Assembly: GCF_000967425.1 (NCBI RefSeq)
Contig: NZ_FO082820.1
Span: 1,674,001 to 1,738,000 of the forward strand
From: Pseudorhizobium banfieldiae
GTDB lineage: Bacteria > Pseudomonadota > Alphaproteobacteria > Rhizobiales > Rhizobiaceae
Reading direction: 5' to 3'
Length of the DNA stretch: 64,000 nt
Part shown: positions 40,020 to 48,831 of the stretch, piece by piece
How the letters are laid out: every line of letters starts with the position of its first letter
Numbering within the stretch: position 1 is the stretch's first letter
Notes under the pieces: model-generated
What the model saw: only the letters and a program-made list of their open reading frames with translations
Database searches by the model: none
What the model was told of the DNA's origin: nothing
Position numbers and translations under genes: made by a program

Positions 40020-40931
40020 ATGCATTCGATTATCAGGACGGCCGGACTCGCACTTGCGCTGGCCTTGGCAACAGAAACGGCGTTTGCGCAGGTCGTCGTG
40101 TCATCCAAGATCGACACTGAAGGAGGCGTTCTTGGAAACATCATCCTGAAGGTGCTGGACGCCAATGGTATCCCAACCACCGATCGGATTCAGTTGGGGG
40201 CGACACCGGTCGTGCGCTCCGCGATCACTGCTGGAGAGATAGACATCTACCCGGAATATACCGGCAACGCCGCATTCTTTTTCGAAAAGGCGGAGGATCC
40301 AGCCTGGAAGAATGCGGACCAGGCTTATACCCTCGCAAAGCAGCTTGACTACGATGCCAACAAGATTGTCTGGTTGACGCCGTCGCCCGCGAACAACACC
40401 TGGGCAATCGCCGTACGCAAGGATCTCGCGGAAGAAAACAACCTCAAGACCTTGTCCGACTTCGGTGCCTATGTCGCCGGTGGGGGAGAGGTCAAGCTCG
40501 CCGCTTCGTCGGAATTCGTGAACTCCGCCGCAGCCTTGCCGGCTTTCCAGTCGACTTACGGGTTCACGCTGCAGCCGGAGCAACTGATCACGCTCTCCGG
40601 CGGTGACACCGCAGCGACGATCGCGGCAGCCGCCAACCAGACCAATGGCGCCAATGCGGCGATGGTCTACGGGACCGACGGGGGCATCGCGCCATCAGGT
40701 CTCGTGGTGCTGGATGACGACAAGGGTGTGCAGCCCGTCTATCAGCCGGCCCCAATCGTGCGAGAATCGGTGCTGCAGGAGCATCCGGAGATCGAAACTC
40801 TTCTTCAGCCGGTTTTCGAGAAGCTCGACCTCGTGACGCTTCAGGATCTGAACGGACGCGTGCAGGTGGGCGGCGAACCGGCCAAGGCTGTCGCCGAGGA
40901 CTTCCTGACGAGCAACGGCTTCCTGAAATAG
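40020..40931 (+). CDS. Osmoprotectant ABC transporter, substrate-binding protein (OsmF/YehZ-like)
   Basis: Periplasmic binding protein of a glycine-betaine/choline-type importer, 303 residues. The signal peptide is cleaved near AFA/QVV (24). The OpuAC/OsmoX domain shows VSSKIDTEGGVLGNIILKVL, AITAGEIDIYPEYTGNAAFF and LAASSEFVNSAAALPAF. GGAGG lies eight bases before ATG 40020; a TTG one codon upstream is also in frame. It is first in the order binding protein, permease, ATPase, permease, the same as E. coli osmF-yehYXW. A small GGGGT/ACCCC hairpin sits at 39970-39987 upstream. Confidence 0.93.
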   Translation: MHSIIRTAGLALALALATETAFAQVVVSSKIDTEGGVLGNIILKVLDANGIPTTDRIQLGATPVVRSAITAGEIDIYPEYTGNAAFFFEKAEDPAWKNADQAYTLAKQLDYDANKIVWLTPSPANNTWAIAVRKDLAEENNLKTLSDFGAYVAGGGEVKLAASSEFVNSAAALPAFQSTYGFTLQPEQLITLSGGDTAATIAAAANQTNGANAAMVYGTDGGIAPSGLVVLDDDKGVQPVYQPAPIVRESVLQEHPEIETLLQPVFEKLDLVTLQDLNGRVQVGGEPAKAVAEDFLTSNGFLK

Positions 40932-40995
40932 TTGTCTGCTTCTCGCAGCGATGCCAACATGCGGCCATGACCGGGCGAGCCGACAGGACTGGCGA

Positions 40996-42156
40996 GTGAC
41001 CACACGGATCGACAAGCTCGGCATTGCGATCGCGTTACTCGTCGCCCTGGGCATCGCTTCCCCATTTGCGACAGTCAGGGCGAACAGAATCGTGCAGGGC
41101 GAGGCAGTCGGCCTTTTGTCTGCTTTGCCCGCATGGGCGGCCGGGGCGATTCTTGCCCTGGCGACTCTCGCTGCTCTATCCGGCCTCCTGGTCACCCGGA
41201 CGTCGATGCGCCTCCCTATGGCTGTCATGGCCATCGTAGCGATCTTCCTCGGCATCGGCCTTGCGGGGCAGTTCCTGGAGCCGGACGGTAACAGCTATGC
41301 CCGCATTTCCCCTGCCTCGGGGTTCTGGATCCTGTTCCTCGCGCTCGCTCTCCTTGCGATCGATGCCATAGCGCGCTCGAGTCCGCGCCCCGTGGTGCGG
41401 CTCCTCTACCTCGTCGCGACAGCGGCAACGCTGATGGTCGTCCTGTTGTCCGGTGTCTGGAATGATCTCTCGATCATGAAGGAATACGCCGCTCGTGCCG
41501 ACGTCTTCTGGACCGAAATGACGCGGCATCTTCTGCTGGCGCTGGGCTCCCTTGCTGCCGCGACCGTCGTGGGGCTTCCGGTGGGTGTTTTCTGCGAGAG
41601 AACGCCTGCCGTCAGATCCGCCATGCTCAACACGCTGAACCTGATCCAGACCATCCCTTCCATTGCGCTTTTCGGCATTCTCATCGGTCCACTGGGCTGG
41701 ATTGCAGCCAATGTTCCTGGAGCGTCGGCGGTCGGCATTCGCGGCATCGGTGCGGCTCCGGCCTTCGTCGCACTCTTCCTTTACTCGCTCCTTCCGGTGG
41801 TCGCCAACACAGTGGCGGGACTTGATGGAGTGCCGAGGGTCACGCGGGAGGCGGCGAGGGGCCTCGGCATGACGTCGGCCCAGCGGCTCTTCCGGATAGA
41901 CCTCCCGCTGGCTCTGCCCGTGATCCTGACTGCCGTCAGGATCGTCCTCGTCCAGAACATCGGACTTGCGACGGTGGCTGCCCTGATCGGAGGAGGAGGT
42001 CTGGGAACCTTCGTCTTCCAGGGGCTTGGGCAGACGGCTACGGACCTCGTTCTGCTGGGAGCCTTGCCGACAGTGATGCTCGCCTTTGCCTCGGCGGTCG
42101 TCTTCGATGCTTTGAGCGAAATGACTGCGTCACGCACACAGGGAGGAAGGACCTGA
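40996..42156 (+). CDS. Osmoprotectant ABC transporter permease (YehY-like)
   Basis: A 386-residue permease. The N-terminal half (to about 165) has four or five helices beyond the usual core, as in YehY, followed by the canonical permease domain with LNLIQTIPSIALFGILIGPLG and the EAA loop REAARGLGMTSAQRLFRIDLPLALP. GTG 40996 with AGGA nine bases upstream is the likely start. It ends in TGATG, overlapping the ATPase gene by one base. Confidence 0.92.
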   Translation: MTTRIDKLGIAIALLVALGIASPFATVRANRIVQGEAVGLLSALPAWAAGAILALATLAALSGLLVTRTSMRLPMAVMAIVAIFLGIGLAGQFLEPDGNSYARISPASGFWILFLALALLAIDAIARSSPRPVVRLLYLVATAATLMVVLLSGVWNDLSIMKEYAARADVFWTEMTRHLLLALGSLAAATVVGLPVGVFCERTPAVRSAMLNTLNLIQTIPSIALFGILIGPLGWIAANVPGASAVGIRGIGAAPAFVALFLYSLLPVVANTVAGLDGVPRVTREAARGLGMTSAQRLFRIDLPLALPVILTAVRIVLVQNIGLATVAALIGGGGLGTFVFQGLGQTATDLVLLGALPTVMLAFASAVVFDALSEMTASRTQGGRT

Positions 42157-43094
42157 TGATCGAAATAGAGTCCGTCACAAAGCTCTATGACGGAAGGCCG
42201 GTGGTGGACGACGTCTCCATGGTGGTGGCGCCGCATACCATATCGGTGATCGTCGGCACCTCCGGATCGGGAAAGACCACACTGTTGCGGATGATCAACC
42301 GGCTGGTGGAGCGGGATGCAGGTTCGATCCGGATCGACGGCGAGGACAACCGGTCGATCCCCGGCCACGAACTCCGCCGCCGCATCGGCTATGCCATCCA
42401 GGGGCACGGGCTCTTCCCGCACCGGACGGTCTTCGAGAACATCGCCACGGTGCCTAGGTTGCTGGGGTGGGATGCTGCACGGATCGATGCAAAGGCGACG
42501 GAGCTCCTGTCGCTCTTTCAGCTTGACCCCGAGATCTTCGGGCCTCGCTACCCGCACCAGCTTTCAGGTGGCGAGCAGCAGCGCGTCGGCGTTGCGCGGG
42601 CACTTGCGGCCGAGCCAAACATATTGCTCATGGACGAACCCTTCGGTGCGCTCGACCCGATTATCCGGGCGAAGGCTCAGGACGATCTGCTGACCATCCA
42701 ACAGCATTTCTCCACCACCATCATCCTGGTCACACACGACATGGAGGAAGCCTTTCGGCTCGCTGACAAGATTGCGGTGATGGATGGTGGCCGGCTTCTT
42801 CAGTACGGACGCCCGAACGAACTTGTGCGGCGGCCGGCCACGCCATTCGTCGAGGCGCTGATCGGTACGGCAGAGCGTCCCTATCGCCTGCTGGCGCTCG
42901 CCACGCTCGAGGATGCGGTCGAGGCGGGAGAGGCCGAGGGCCCCGCCATGCCGATGCGGACAAGCCAGAAGGATGCGCTCGCAGAACTTCTATGGTCGCG
43001 TCGGGAGGCCCTGCCGGTGGTGGCGGGTGACGGCAGCCCGGCGGGTCGAGTCACCCTGGAAGCGCTCCTGAGGCGCGCGGGCGGTACGGGATGA
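42156..43094 (+). CDS. Osmoprotectant ABC transporter ATP-binding protein (YehX/OpuCA-like)
   Basis: The 312-residue energising subunit. Walker [10 protein letters not shown] (about residues 29-37), Q-loop, signature [16 protein letters not shown], Walker [14 protein letters not shown] and the H-loop VTHDMEEAF are all intact. A C-terminal extension of about 70 residues after the ATPase core shows [13 protein letters not shown] and [21 protein letters not shown], like a single CBS-type half. CBS domains in this family can sense ionic strength. It overlaps both neighbouring permease genes. Confidence 0.94.
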   Translation: MIEIESVTKLYDGRPVVDDVSMVVAPHTISVIVGTSGSGKTTLLRMINRLVERDAGSIRIDGEDNRSIPGHELRRRIGYAIQGHGLFPHRTVFENIATVPRLLGWDAARIDAKATELLSLFQLDPEIFGPRYPHQLSGGEQQRVGVARALAAEPNILLMDEPFGALDPIIRAKAQDDLLTIQQHFSTTIILVTHDMEEAFRLADKIAVMDGGRLLQYGRPNELVRRPATPFVEALIGTAERPYRLLALATLEDAVEAGEAEGPAMPMRTSQKDALAELLWSRREALPVVAGDGSPAGRVTLEALLRRAGGTG

Positions 43095-43825
43095 AGAAAT
43101 GGCTGCCACGCACTCTCCGTCTTGTCCTGTTCGGATTGCTGGTTGCGTTTCTTCTGGCGCCGCAGAGCTTCGAACCTCTTCTCAAGCCGCTCGTGCAGCG
43201 AAACGCGCCGGCCATCTACAATCAGGGCAGCCTGTTACTGCTAACCACCCAACACCTTCTGACGGTTGCGATCGCGATCACTGCGGCTGCGATTGTCGCG
43301 ATCGGTCTGGCGATCCTGGTGAGCCGGCCAGTGGGACGCGAATTCCTTCCATTGTCGCGAAGCCTGGTCAACATCGGCCAGACATTTCCCCCCGTCGCCG
43401 TCCTCGCTCTCGCCGTACCGATCTTCGGGTTCGGCGAGAAGCCGACCTTGATCGCACTCTTCCTCTATGGCCTGCTGCCGATCTTCGAGAATACTCTGAC
43501 CGGGCTGACGACACTGCCTCAGCCGGTCATGGAAGCGGCCCGCGGTACGGGAATGACCGATTGGCAGCGTCTGCTGAGGGTCGAACTGCCGCTCGCCTTG
43601 CCGATCATTCTCGCCGGTATCCGCTTGTCCGTCGTGATCAGCCTTGCGACGGCCACGATAGGATCGACCGTGGCGGCCAAGACCCTGGGTGAAGTGATTA
43701 TCGCCGGGCTTCAGTCCAACAACCTCGCCTTCGTGGTGCAGGGTGGGTTGATCGTGGGGGCATTGGCGGTGCTGATATATGACGCATTGGCCGCACTGGA
43801 GCGCCGAGTGGCGGTACGGCTTTAG
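43091..43825 (+). CDS. Osmoprotectant ABC transporter permease (YehW-like)
   Basis: A 244-residue permease with about six helices and an EAA loop (MEAARGTGMTDWQRLLRVELPLALP). Its N-terminal part includes QHLLTVAIAITAAAIVAIGLAILVSRP. It overlaps the ATPase stop by four bases (ATGA) and closes the four-gene operon. It is shorter than the first permease because it has only the core domain. The importer would need one binding protein, two permeases and a dimer of the ATPase, all supplied here. Confidence 0.93.
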   Translation: MKKWLPRTLRLVLFGLLVAFLLAPQSFEPLLKPLVQRNAPAIYNQGSLLLLTTQHLLTVAIAITAAAIVAIGLAILVSRPVGREFLPLSRSLVNIGQTFPPVAVLALAVPIFGFGEKPTLIALFLYGLLPIFENTLTGLTTLPQPVMEAARGTGMTDWQRLLRVELPLALPIILAGIRLSVVISLATATIGSTVAAKTLGEVIIAGLQSNNLAFVVQGGLIVGALAVLIYDALAALERRVAVRL

Positions 43826-43870
43826 CGAGCCGCCACCGTCCGTGGCTTCTCATCGACGAAAGGTACCGTG

Positions 43871-44920
43871 ATGTCCGTCCAGCGCTTTAGTTTCTACGTC
43901 CTGCTGGTCCTGGTGACGATCGCATTCGTCGCGGTCATCTTGCCGTTCTATTCTGCCATCTTCTGGGCCGTCGTCCTGGCGATCATCTTCTTTCCCGTGC
44001 ATGCCAGGCTGGAGGCCTGGGTGGGTGAGCGCCGGAACCTGGCGGCAGTGCTGTCCGTCACCATCTGCGTCTGCCTTGTCATTATACCGGGGATGGTGAT
44101 CCTGAGTTCGCTGGTGAGGGAAGGAAACAACCTCTATCAGCAGATAGACACCGGCCAAATCGATATCAGACGCATCCTTCAGCAATTGCAGAACTCCCTC
44201 CCGGAATTCGTGAGAGAGCCGATCGAAAGCCTCGAATTGATGGGTTTCGATGAGATTAGAGACCGAGTTGCGTCGGTCTTCATGGAGGGTGGCCGGTTCT
44301 TCGCCGGCAGGGCCCTGAGCATCGGTCAGAATACTTTGCAGTTCTTCATTGTCTTCGGCGTGATGCTCTATCTGCTCTTCTTCCTGTTTCGTGATGGGCG
44401 GTGGCTGATCGCAGTGCTTCGGCGGTCGTCACCGCTCAGTGAGGGCCATACGCAGCGATTCGCCGCAAAGTTTGCCTCTGTGGTCCGCGCGACCGTTCGC
44501 GGCAACCTGATCATCGCGCTCATACAGGGTGCCATCGGAGGCCTGACTTTCTGGGCGCTCGGCATCTACGCGGCGCTTCTGTGGGGCGTGCTGATGGCCT
44601 TCCTGTCGCTCCTTCCGGCCGTTGGCGCGGCCGTCGTCTGGGTGCCGACAGCGATCTACCTTGCCCTGACGGGAGCCTGGCTGAAGGCTGCCATCCTCGT
44701 CTTTGTAGGCGTCCTGGTTATCGGGCTCGTCGACAATCTGCTGCGCCCGCCGCTGGTCGGAAAGGAAACGCGGCTTCCCGACTACGTTGTGCTGATCTCG
44801 ACCATCGGCGGCCTGTCACTGTTCGGAGTCAACGGCTTCATCATCGGCCCGCTCGTTGCCGCTCTCTTTATCTCCGCCTGGAGCATATTCACGGAAGAGA
44901 AGGGACTAAGTGAGCATTGA
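43871..44920 (+). CDS. AI-2E family transporter, second copy
   Basis: A 349-residue membrane protein with about eight helices: SFYVLLVLVTIAFVAVILPFYSAIFWAVVLA, a large loop (about 95-150), then GVMLYLLFFLFRDGR, GALLWG-like LWGVLMAFLSLLPAVGAAVVW, and LSLFGVNGFIIGPLVAALF. ATG 43871 is chosen over the GTG at 43868. It lies 45 bases after the ABC operon and could be cotranscribed. The gene ends 39 bases before an insertion sequence. Substrate unknown; it differs clearly from the copy at 19167. Confidence 0.9.
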   Translation: MSVQRFSFYVLLVLVTIAFVAVILPFYSAIFWAVVLAIIFFPVHARLEAWVGERRNLAAVLSVTICVCLVIIPGMVILSSLVREGNNLYQQIDTGQIDIRRILQQLQNSLPEFVREPIESLELMGFDEIRDRVASVFMEGGRFFAGRALSIGQNTLQFFIVFGVMLYLLFFLFRDGRWLIAVLRRSSPLSEGHTQRFAAKFASVVRATVRGNLIIALIQGAIGGLTFWALGIYAALLWGVLMAFLSLLPAVGAAVVWVPTAIYLALTGAWLKAAILVFVGVLVIGLVDNLLRPPLVGKETRLPDYVVLISTIGGLSLFGVNGFIIGPLVAALFISAWSIFTEEKGLSEH

Positions 44921-44959
44921 CAAGAATGGGCGGATCGAAGCCACTTGCGGTCACTCGGC

Positions 44960-46260
44960 TGTCCGACCTGGGAGATAGGTGACATTTCGTACCGGAGACA
45001 TGGGTAACACTTTTCGACTTTGTCGGGAGGTGTCGATGCCGTGGAGAGAGACTTCGGTCATGGAGGAACGTCTACGATTTGTCGCCCGGCTGCTTGAGGG
45101 CGAAGGCATGAGCGAGGTGTGCCGAGCGTTCGGCATCTCGCGCAAGACCGGCTACAAGATCTTCAACCGCTACAAGGATGATGGCCTAGAAGCGCTGACC
45201 GATCGATCCCGACGGCCGGTGCGCTATGCCAACCAGTTGCCGGATACGGTTGAGGCGATGATTGTTCGCCTCAAGAAGGAGAAGCCTTACTGGGGTGCCA
45301 GGAAGATCAGGGAACTGCTCGTCAAACGGCTGGCCGGCGATGTGCGCATTCCGGCAAAGAGCACCGTACACGCCGTACTCGATCGTCATGGCCTTGTGAG
45401 CCAGGCCCGCAAGAGGAACCGGGCGAACAAGGCCGTCGGCACGCAGCTATCGGCAGCACCTGGTCCCAACGATCTCTGGTGCGCCGACTTCAAGGGCGAG
45501 TTCAAGCTGGGCAACGGCCAATACTGTTACCCCTTGACGATCACCGACCAGCTCTCGCGCTATCTTCTGTGTTGCGAGGCCTTCGAATCGACGCGCGAAC
45601 AGGGTGTCTTCGAGGCCTTTCGGCGGGTTTTTGCCGAGCGGGGCCTACCGGCCGCGATCCGCTCCGACAACGGCCTGCCCTTCGCCAGTCCCAACGGGCT
45701 CTACAATCTGTCAAAGCTCTCGGTCTGGTGGCTCAGGCTCGGCATCGCCCTCGAGCGCATCCGTCCCGGCCACCCGCAGGAGAACGGCCGCCACGAGCGC
45801 ATGCACCTGACGCTCAAGAAGGAAGCGACGAGGCCGCCGGGCCGCAATATCCTGCAGCAGCAGATGCGTTTCGACGGTTTCGTCAGCGAATTCAATGAAG
45901 AACGGCCGCATGAGGCGCTGTCTATGAAGGTACCGGCAGAGCTCTACACCACATCGCCCAGACTCTATCAGGGCCTGCCGGACATCGACTATCCCTTCCA
46001 CGATCGCGACGCCATCGTCACCAACTGCGGGCGGCTTTGCATCCATCGCAAGAAGATCAATATCTCGACGGTGCTGGCCGGACAGAGGCTCGGGCTCAAG
46101 GAAGTCGACGACGGCATTTGGCTCGTCAGCTTCATGCACTATGATCTCGGATATATCGACCTGGAGCAGAGAACATTGCAAACCATCGACAACCCGTTCG
46201 GCACGAGGTTGTCACCCATGTCTTAGGGACAAACCGTTACCTATGTCTCCGGGTCGGACA
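44960..46260 (+). mobile_element. IS481-family insertion sequence, 1301 bp, complete
   Basis: Both ends are imperfect inverted repeats beginning TGTCCGACC (44960-44968 and the complement at 46252-46260). Each end also has two copies of a motif close to GAGACATRGGTRACA: 44971-44984 and 44994-45009 on the left, and complementary copies at 46236-46250 and 46210-46223 on the right. These are likely transposase-binding sites. One intact transposase gene fills the element. The flanks share only GGC on both sides, a possible 3-base target duplication. The right end is 10 bases from the 3' end of tRNA-Ser. The name of the element is not known to me. Confidence 0.92.
45036..46226 (+). CDS. IS481-family transposase
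   Basis: A 396-residue DDE transposase. The N-terminal helix-turn-helix (about 10-60) reads [20 protein letters not shown]. The catalytic triad is the first Asp in WCADFKGEF, the second in IRSDNGLPF, and Glu in [12 protein letters not shown]. The C-terminal part is typical of IS481 members. ATG 45036 has GGGAGG six bases upstream. The frame is open and all catalytic residues are present, so the element may be active. Confidence 0.95.
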   Translation: MPWRETSVMEERLRFVARLLEGEGMSEVCRAFGISRKTGYKIFNRYKDDGLEALTDRSRRPVRYANQLPDTVEAMIVRLKKEKPYWGARKIRELLVKRLAGDVRIPAKSTVHAVLDRHGLVSQARKRNRANKAVGTQLSAAPGPNDLWCADFKGEFKLGNGQYCYPLTITDQLSRYLLCCEAFESTREQGVFEAFRRVFAERGLPAAIRSDNGLPFASPNGLYNLSKLSVWWLRLGIALERIRPGHPQENGRHERMHLTLKKEATRPPGRNILQQQMRFDGFVSEFNEERPHEALSMKVPAELYTTSPRLYQGLPDIDYPFHDRDAIVTNCGRLCIHRKKINISTVLAGQRLGLKEVDDGIWLVSFMHYDLGYIDLEQRTLQTIDNPFGTRLSPMS

Positions 46261-46270
46261 GGCGTGCTAG

Positions 46271-46360
46271 TGGCGGAAGAGGTGGGATTCGAACCCACGG
46301 TACGGTTTCCCGCACGCCGGTTTTCAAGACCGGTTCCTTAAACCACTCGGACACTCTTCC
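46271..46360 (-). tRNA. tRNA-Ser (anticodon UGA)
   Basis: Read on the minus strand from 46360, the 90-base gene has a 7-bp acceptor stem (GGAAGAG pairing with CTCTTCC), D-arm, anticodon loop CTTGAAA with anticodon TGA at 46326-46324, a long serine-type variable arm, the GGTTCGAATCC T-arm, and an encoded CCA at 46273-46271. It reads UCA/UCG-type serine codons. Confidence 0.97.
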
Positions 46361-46390
46361 TGAGCCGATGCTGATCCATGTGGTGCAAGG

Positions 46391-46419
46391 GCTTTAGCTC
46401 CTAGCTTCGGTAGCGTCAA
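46391..46419 (-). promoter_or_regulatory. Promoter of tRNA-Ser
   Basis: On the minus strand TTGACG (46419-46414), 17-base spacer, TAAAGC (46396-46391). The -10 box lies 31 bases before the mature tRNA 5' end, a fitting distance for a short leader. Confidence 0.55.
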
Positions 46420-46477
46420 CATGCGAGTCTGACGACTGCAAGGCACGGGCAGGCGATGTCCTCACTCCGCTTGCACT

Positions 46478-47197
46478 CTATCGCGGCTCAATCCACAGGT
46501 TGAGGTAGGTCCGGTCGAATTCGGCCAGGCTGCATAGACGGTCCCAGTCGAGAATGGTGATCATCTGGTTGATCCATGTGACCAGATTTTCGCGTCGCAT
46601 GGCCTGGATCACCCGGTTCATGTGGACGAGGGACAGGCCCATCACGTCCGCCATTTCTGCCTGGCTGAGGGGTAAGTGGAAGCTTAGTCCGTCGACGCGA
46701 CCGGTTATCTGCAGGCGCACATAGAGTTCGCACATGATGTGGGCCAGATGGGAGGCCTTCGAGCGTCGGCCCATGGCGACGATCCAGGATCGATGGATCG
46801 CCCCGTGGATCAGGGTATCAAGCCACATCAGCCGCGTCAGGTGAGGCGAATTTTCCGTAAGCGATTTGAGGTCGCCGTGCTCGGCCAGAAGAACGCGGCA
46901 TGGTGAAAGTGCGACGATTCCATGGTCCATCGTCTTCATCAGGAAGGCGTGAAGATCGACGAAATCGCCGGCGACGTGGAGCGCCGTGATCTGGCGGCTT
47001 CCCCCTTCGGTGATCTTGTAGCGGGCGGCAAATCCTTCGCAAAGCAATGTACTGACCGTCGGCCGCGCTCCTTCGGCGACGATGTCGTCGCCCTTTCCAA
47101 AGCTACGCTCCTTCGAGAGTGTCTCGCGGAGAATAGCCCGCTCCGCTCCCGAAAGAACGTCCCGGTGTTCGAGGTTCTGGAATAGCGCTTCGATCAT
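46478..47197 (-). CDS. Crp/Fnr-family transcriptional regulator
   Basis: A 239-residue regulator with an N-terminal cyclic-nucleotide-binding-like beta barrel (about 25-120), a dimer helix, and a C-terminal winged helix whose recognition region reads LSQAEMADVMGLSLVHMNRVIQAM (about 175-198). The N-terminus lacks the Cys cluster of Fnr, so it is not an oxygen-sensing Fnr. The effector is unknown. It is divergent from the DUF6894 gene across 115 bases, an arrangement that suggests mutual or own control. Confidence 0.92.
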   Translation of the reverse strand: MIEALFQNLEHRDVLSGAERAILRETLSKERSFGKGDDIVAEGARPTVSTLLCEGFAARYKITEGGSRQITALHVAGDFVDLHAFLMKTMDHGIVALSPCRVLLAEHGDLKSLTENSPHLTRLMWLDTLIHGAIHRSWIVAMGRRSKASHLAHIMCELYVRLQITGRVDGLSFHLPLSQAEMADVMGLSLVHMNRVIQAMRRENLVTWINQMITILDWDRLCSLAEFDRTYLNLWIEPR

Positions 47198-47258
47198 CTA
47201 GCCTGTCTTCTTGGTGGCGACACGTTGGGTTTCGTTGTGGAGGAGAACACCGATGGTT

Positions 47259-47283
47259 GGAACAAAGTTGCCTAAGAAGTTTT
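47259..47283 (+). promoter_or_regulatory. Weak candidate EcfG/RpoE2 promoter before the DUF6894 gene
   Basis: GGAAC at 47259-47263, then TT at 47282-47283 after 18 bases, which fits the relaxed Sinorhizobium RpoE2 form GGAAC-N18/19-TT, 30 bases before the ATG. The stricter CGTT -10 is absent, so this is tentative. Confidence 0.3.
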
Positions 47284-47312
47284 CGACGGATATATGCCGG
47301 AAGAGACGACAC

Positions 47313-47552
47313 ATGCCCCGATACTTCTTCGATCTTGCAAACGGCGACGGCCTGACCCGGGATGAAATGGGGGTAACACTCCCCATGCGGCATGATCTCC
47401 TATTGAAGGAGGTGAGCCGCATCCTCACCGACGTCGCCCGCGAGGAACTGCCTGGTATTTCCAGTGGCGGCATTCGCGTTTCGGTGCGCGACGAGATGGG
47501 TGAAACGATACTCGTCGGTTCGCTCGATTTCCAAACGCGCTGGAACACTTAG
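47313..47552 (+). CDS. DUF6894 family protein
   Basis: A 79-residue soluble protein starting MPRYFFDLANGDGLTRDEMG, the hallmark of the DUF6894 family common in Rhizobiales and Methylobacteria. It ends with the ...SGGIRVSVRDEMGETIL...SLDF pattern. The function is unknown. ATG 47313 is chosen because it matches the family N-terminus; the upstream frame extension to 47211 lies in regulatory DNA. GGAAGAG is about nine bases upstream. Confidence 0.88.
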   Translation: MPRYFFDLANGDGLTRDEMGVTLPMRHDLLLKEVSRILTDVAREELPGISSGGIRVSVRDEMGETILVGSLDFQTRWNT

Positions 47553-47737
47553 TCGTTGCGGCTTAACCTCCCGCTAACCATGCGAGGCGAAACGTTGATT
47601 TGCCCACAGAAATCATTCGCATTTTCGCCACTTTGAAAACATTGGTTGTCACCATTGTTCGGTCGGAACGGTCCCGTCTTGGGGCACTGACCAATGACGG
47701 GTGCAGGGGCGCCCGGTGACGGCAGGGGCATTAAGAG

Positions 47738-48766
47738 TTGAAATCTGGCGGCGGCAGACTTTTCCATTCGGCGAAATGGCTTGGAATGGCCTTGATGTGT
47801 TTCGGCGTGGCATCGTGTTCCACCACGCAACCGAAAGGCCAGAAGCCGCGGAGCAAGGAATACTTCTCCGAGAAGGAATATGGCGTAAAGGCCAGCCCGC
47901 GCGTGGTGACAGAAGGCAAGCCCGTCCCTAAGGGAGGAGGGCGCTTCATGGTCGGCAAGCCCTACGAGGTCAAGGGCAAGACCTACGTCCCCAACGAAGA
48001 TCCTTCCTACAACAAGACCGGTCTGGCTTCATGGTACGGCTCGGCCTTTCACGGCAGGCTCACCGCCAACGGCGAGGTCTACGACAAGGAACATCTGTCG
48101 GCGGCACACCCGACGTTTCCTCTGCCTAGCTATGCTCGGGTGACGAACACCGAAACCGGTGCGTCCGTCATCGTTCGCGTCAATGATCGTGGCCCGTTCC
48201 ATCCCGGCCGCATCATCGATGTCTCCGCCAAGACCGCGGAACTGCTCGACATGAAACGGGCGGGAACCGCGAAGGTGAACGTCCAGTATGTCGGGCGTGC
48301 ACGCATGGACGGACACGACATGCCGTATCTGATGGCCTCCTATATCAGCAAGGGAGACCGTCTGCCTTCGGTCCAGCCGGAAGGCCAGATCGCCAGTGGC
48401 GTCATGGTTGCTTCCAATGTCCCGTTCGGCCAGGAACTGCAGAGCTATGGCGGCGGGGTTCCTGTGCCGGTCGCCTTCGGCGGACCCACGCCGAGCGGAC
48501 CACGGGCTCCGTCTGCCCAGGCGTTCGACGCCCTCGCCACGCAGGATACGTTCGCAACTCTGCCCGAGTTGGGGCCGCTGCCTGCGGAGCGCCCCGGTTA
48601 TGGGATCGTGGGGCTCTCGAGCGGCCTCACATCGGCCTATGTGGTGGAACCGGTGAGCGAGGTGGAACTCGTCTTCGATGCGGTAATGGTGCGCAATGAC
48701 GGCCTTACCGAAAGCTCCATCCTTTCGTACGCCGGTCGGCAATACGGCAAAAAAGCGTCGCAGTAA
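47738..48766 (+). CDS. rlpA: Septal ring lytic transglycosylase, RlpA-family lipoprotein
   Basis: An outer-membrane lipoprotein of 342 residues that cleaves denuded glycan strands during division. The signal peptide ends in a lipobox GVASC with Cys27. The double-psi beta-barrel domain (about 95-190) has the catalytic features ASWYGSAFHGRLTANGEVYD and VIVRVNDRGPFHPGRIIDVS. No C-terminal SPOR domain is visible; the last 130 residues are low in recognised motifs. The start is TTG 47738. A carboxypeptidase gene follows 65 bases later on the same strand, forming a small cell-wall unit. Confidence 0.92.
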   Translation: MKSGGGRLFHSAKWLGMALMCFGVASCSTTQPKGQKPRSKEYFSEKEYGVKASPRVVTEGKPVPKGGGRFMVGKPYEVKGKTYVPNEDPSYNKTGLASWYGSAFHGRLTANGEVYDKEHLSAAHPTFPLPSYARVTNTETGASVIVRVNDRGPFHPGRIIDVSAKTAELLDMKRAGTAKVNVQYVGRARMDGHDMPYLMASYISKGDRLPSVQPEGQIASGVMVASNVPFGQELQSYGGGVPVPVAFGGPTPSGPRAPSAQAFDALATQDTFATLPELGPLPAERPGYGIVGLSSGLTSAYVVEPVSEVELVFDAVMVRNDGLTESSILSYAGRQYGKKASQ

Positions 48767-48831
48767 CACGAGCGCAATTGCCCCGATCGTGCCATGTTGA
48801 TACGCGTATGCCGATCATACGCGGAGCAGTC

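Noticed and set aside
46141-46341. 66-residue plus-strand ORF ending EVGFEPTVRFPARRFSRPVP
   Set aside because: It reads through the antisense of tRNA-Ser; this EVGFEPTV-type peptide is a classic false protein arising from serine tRNA genes.
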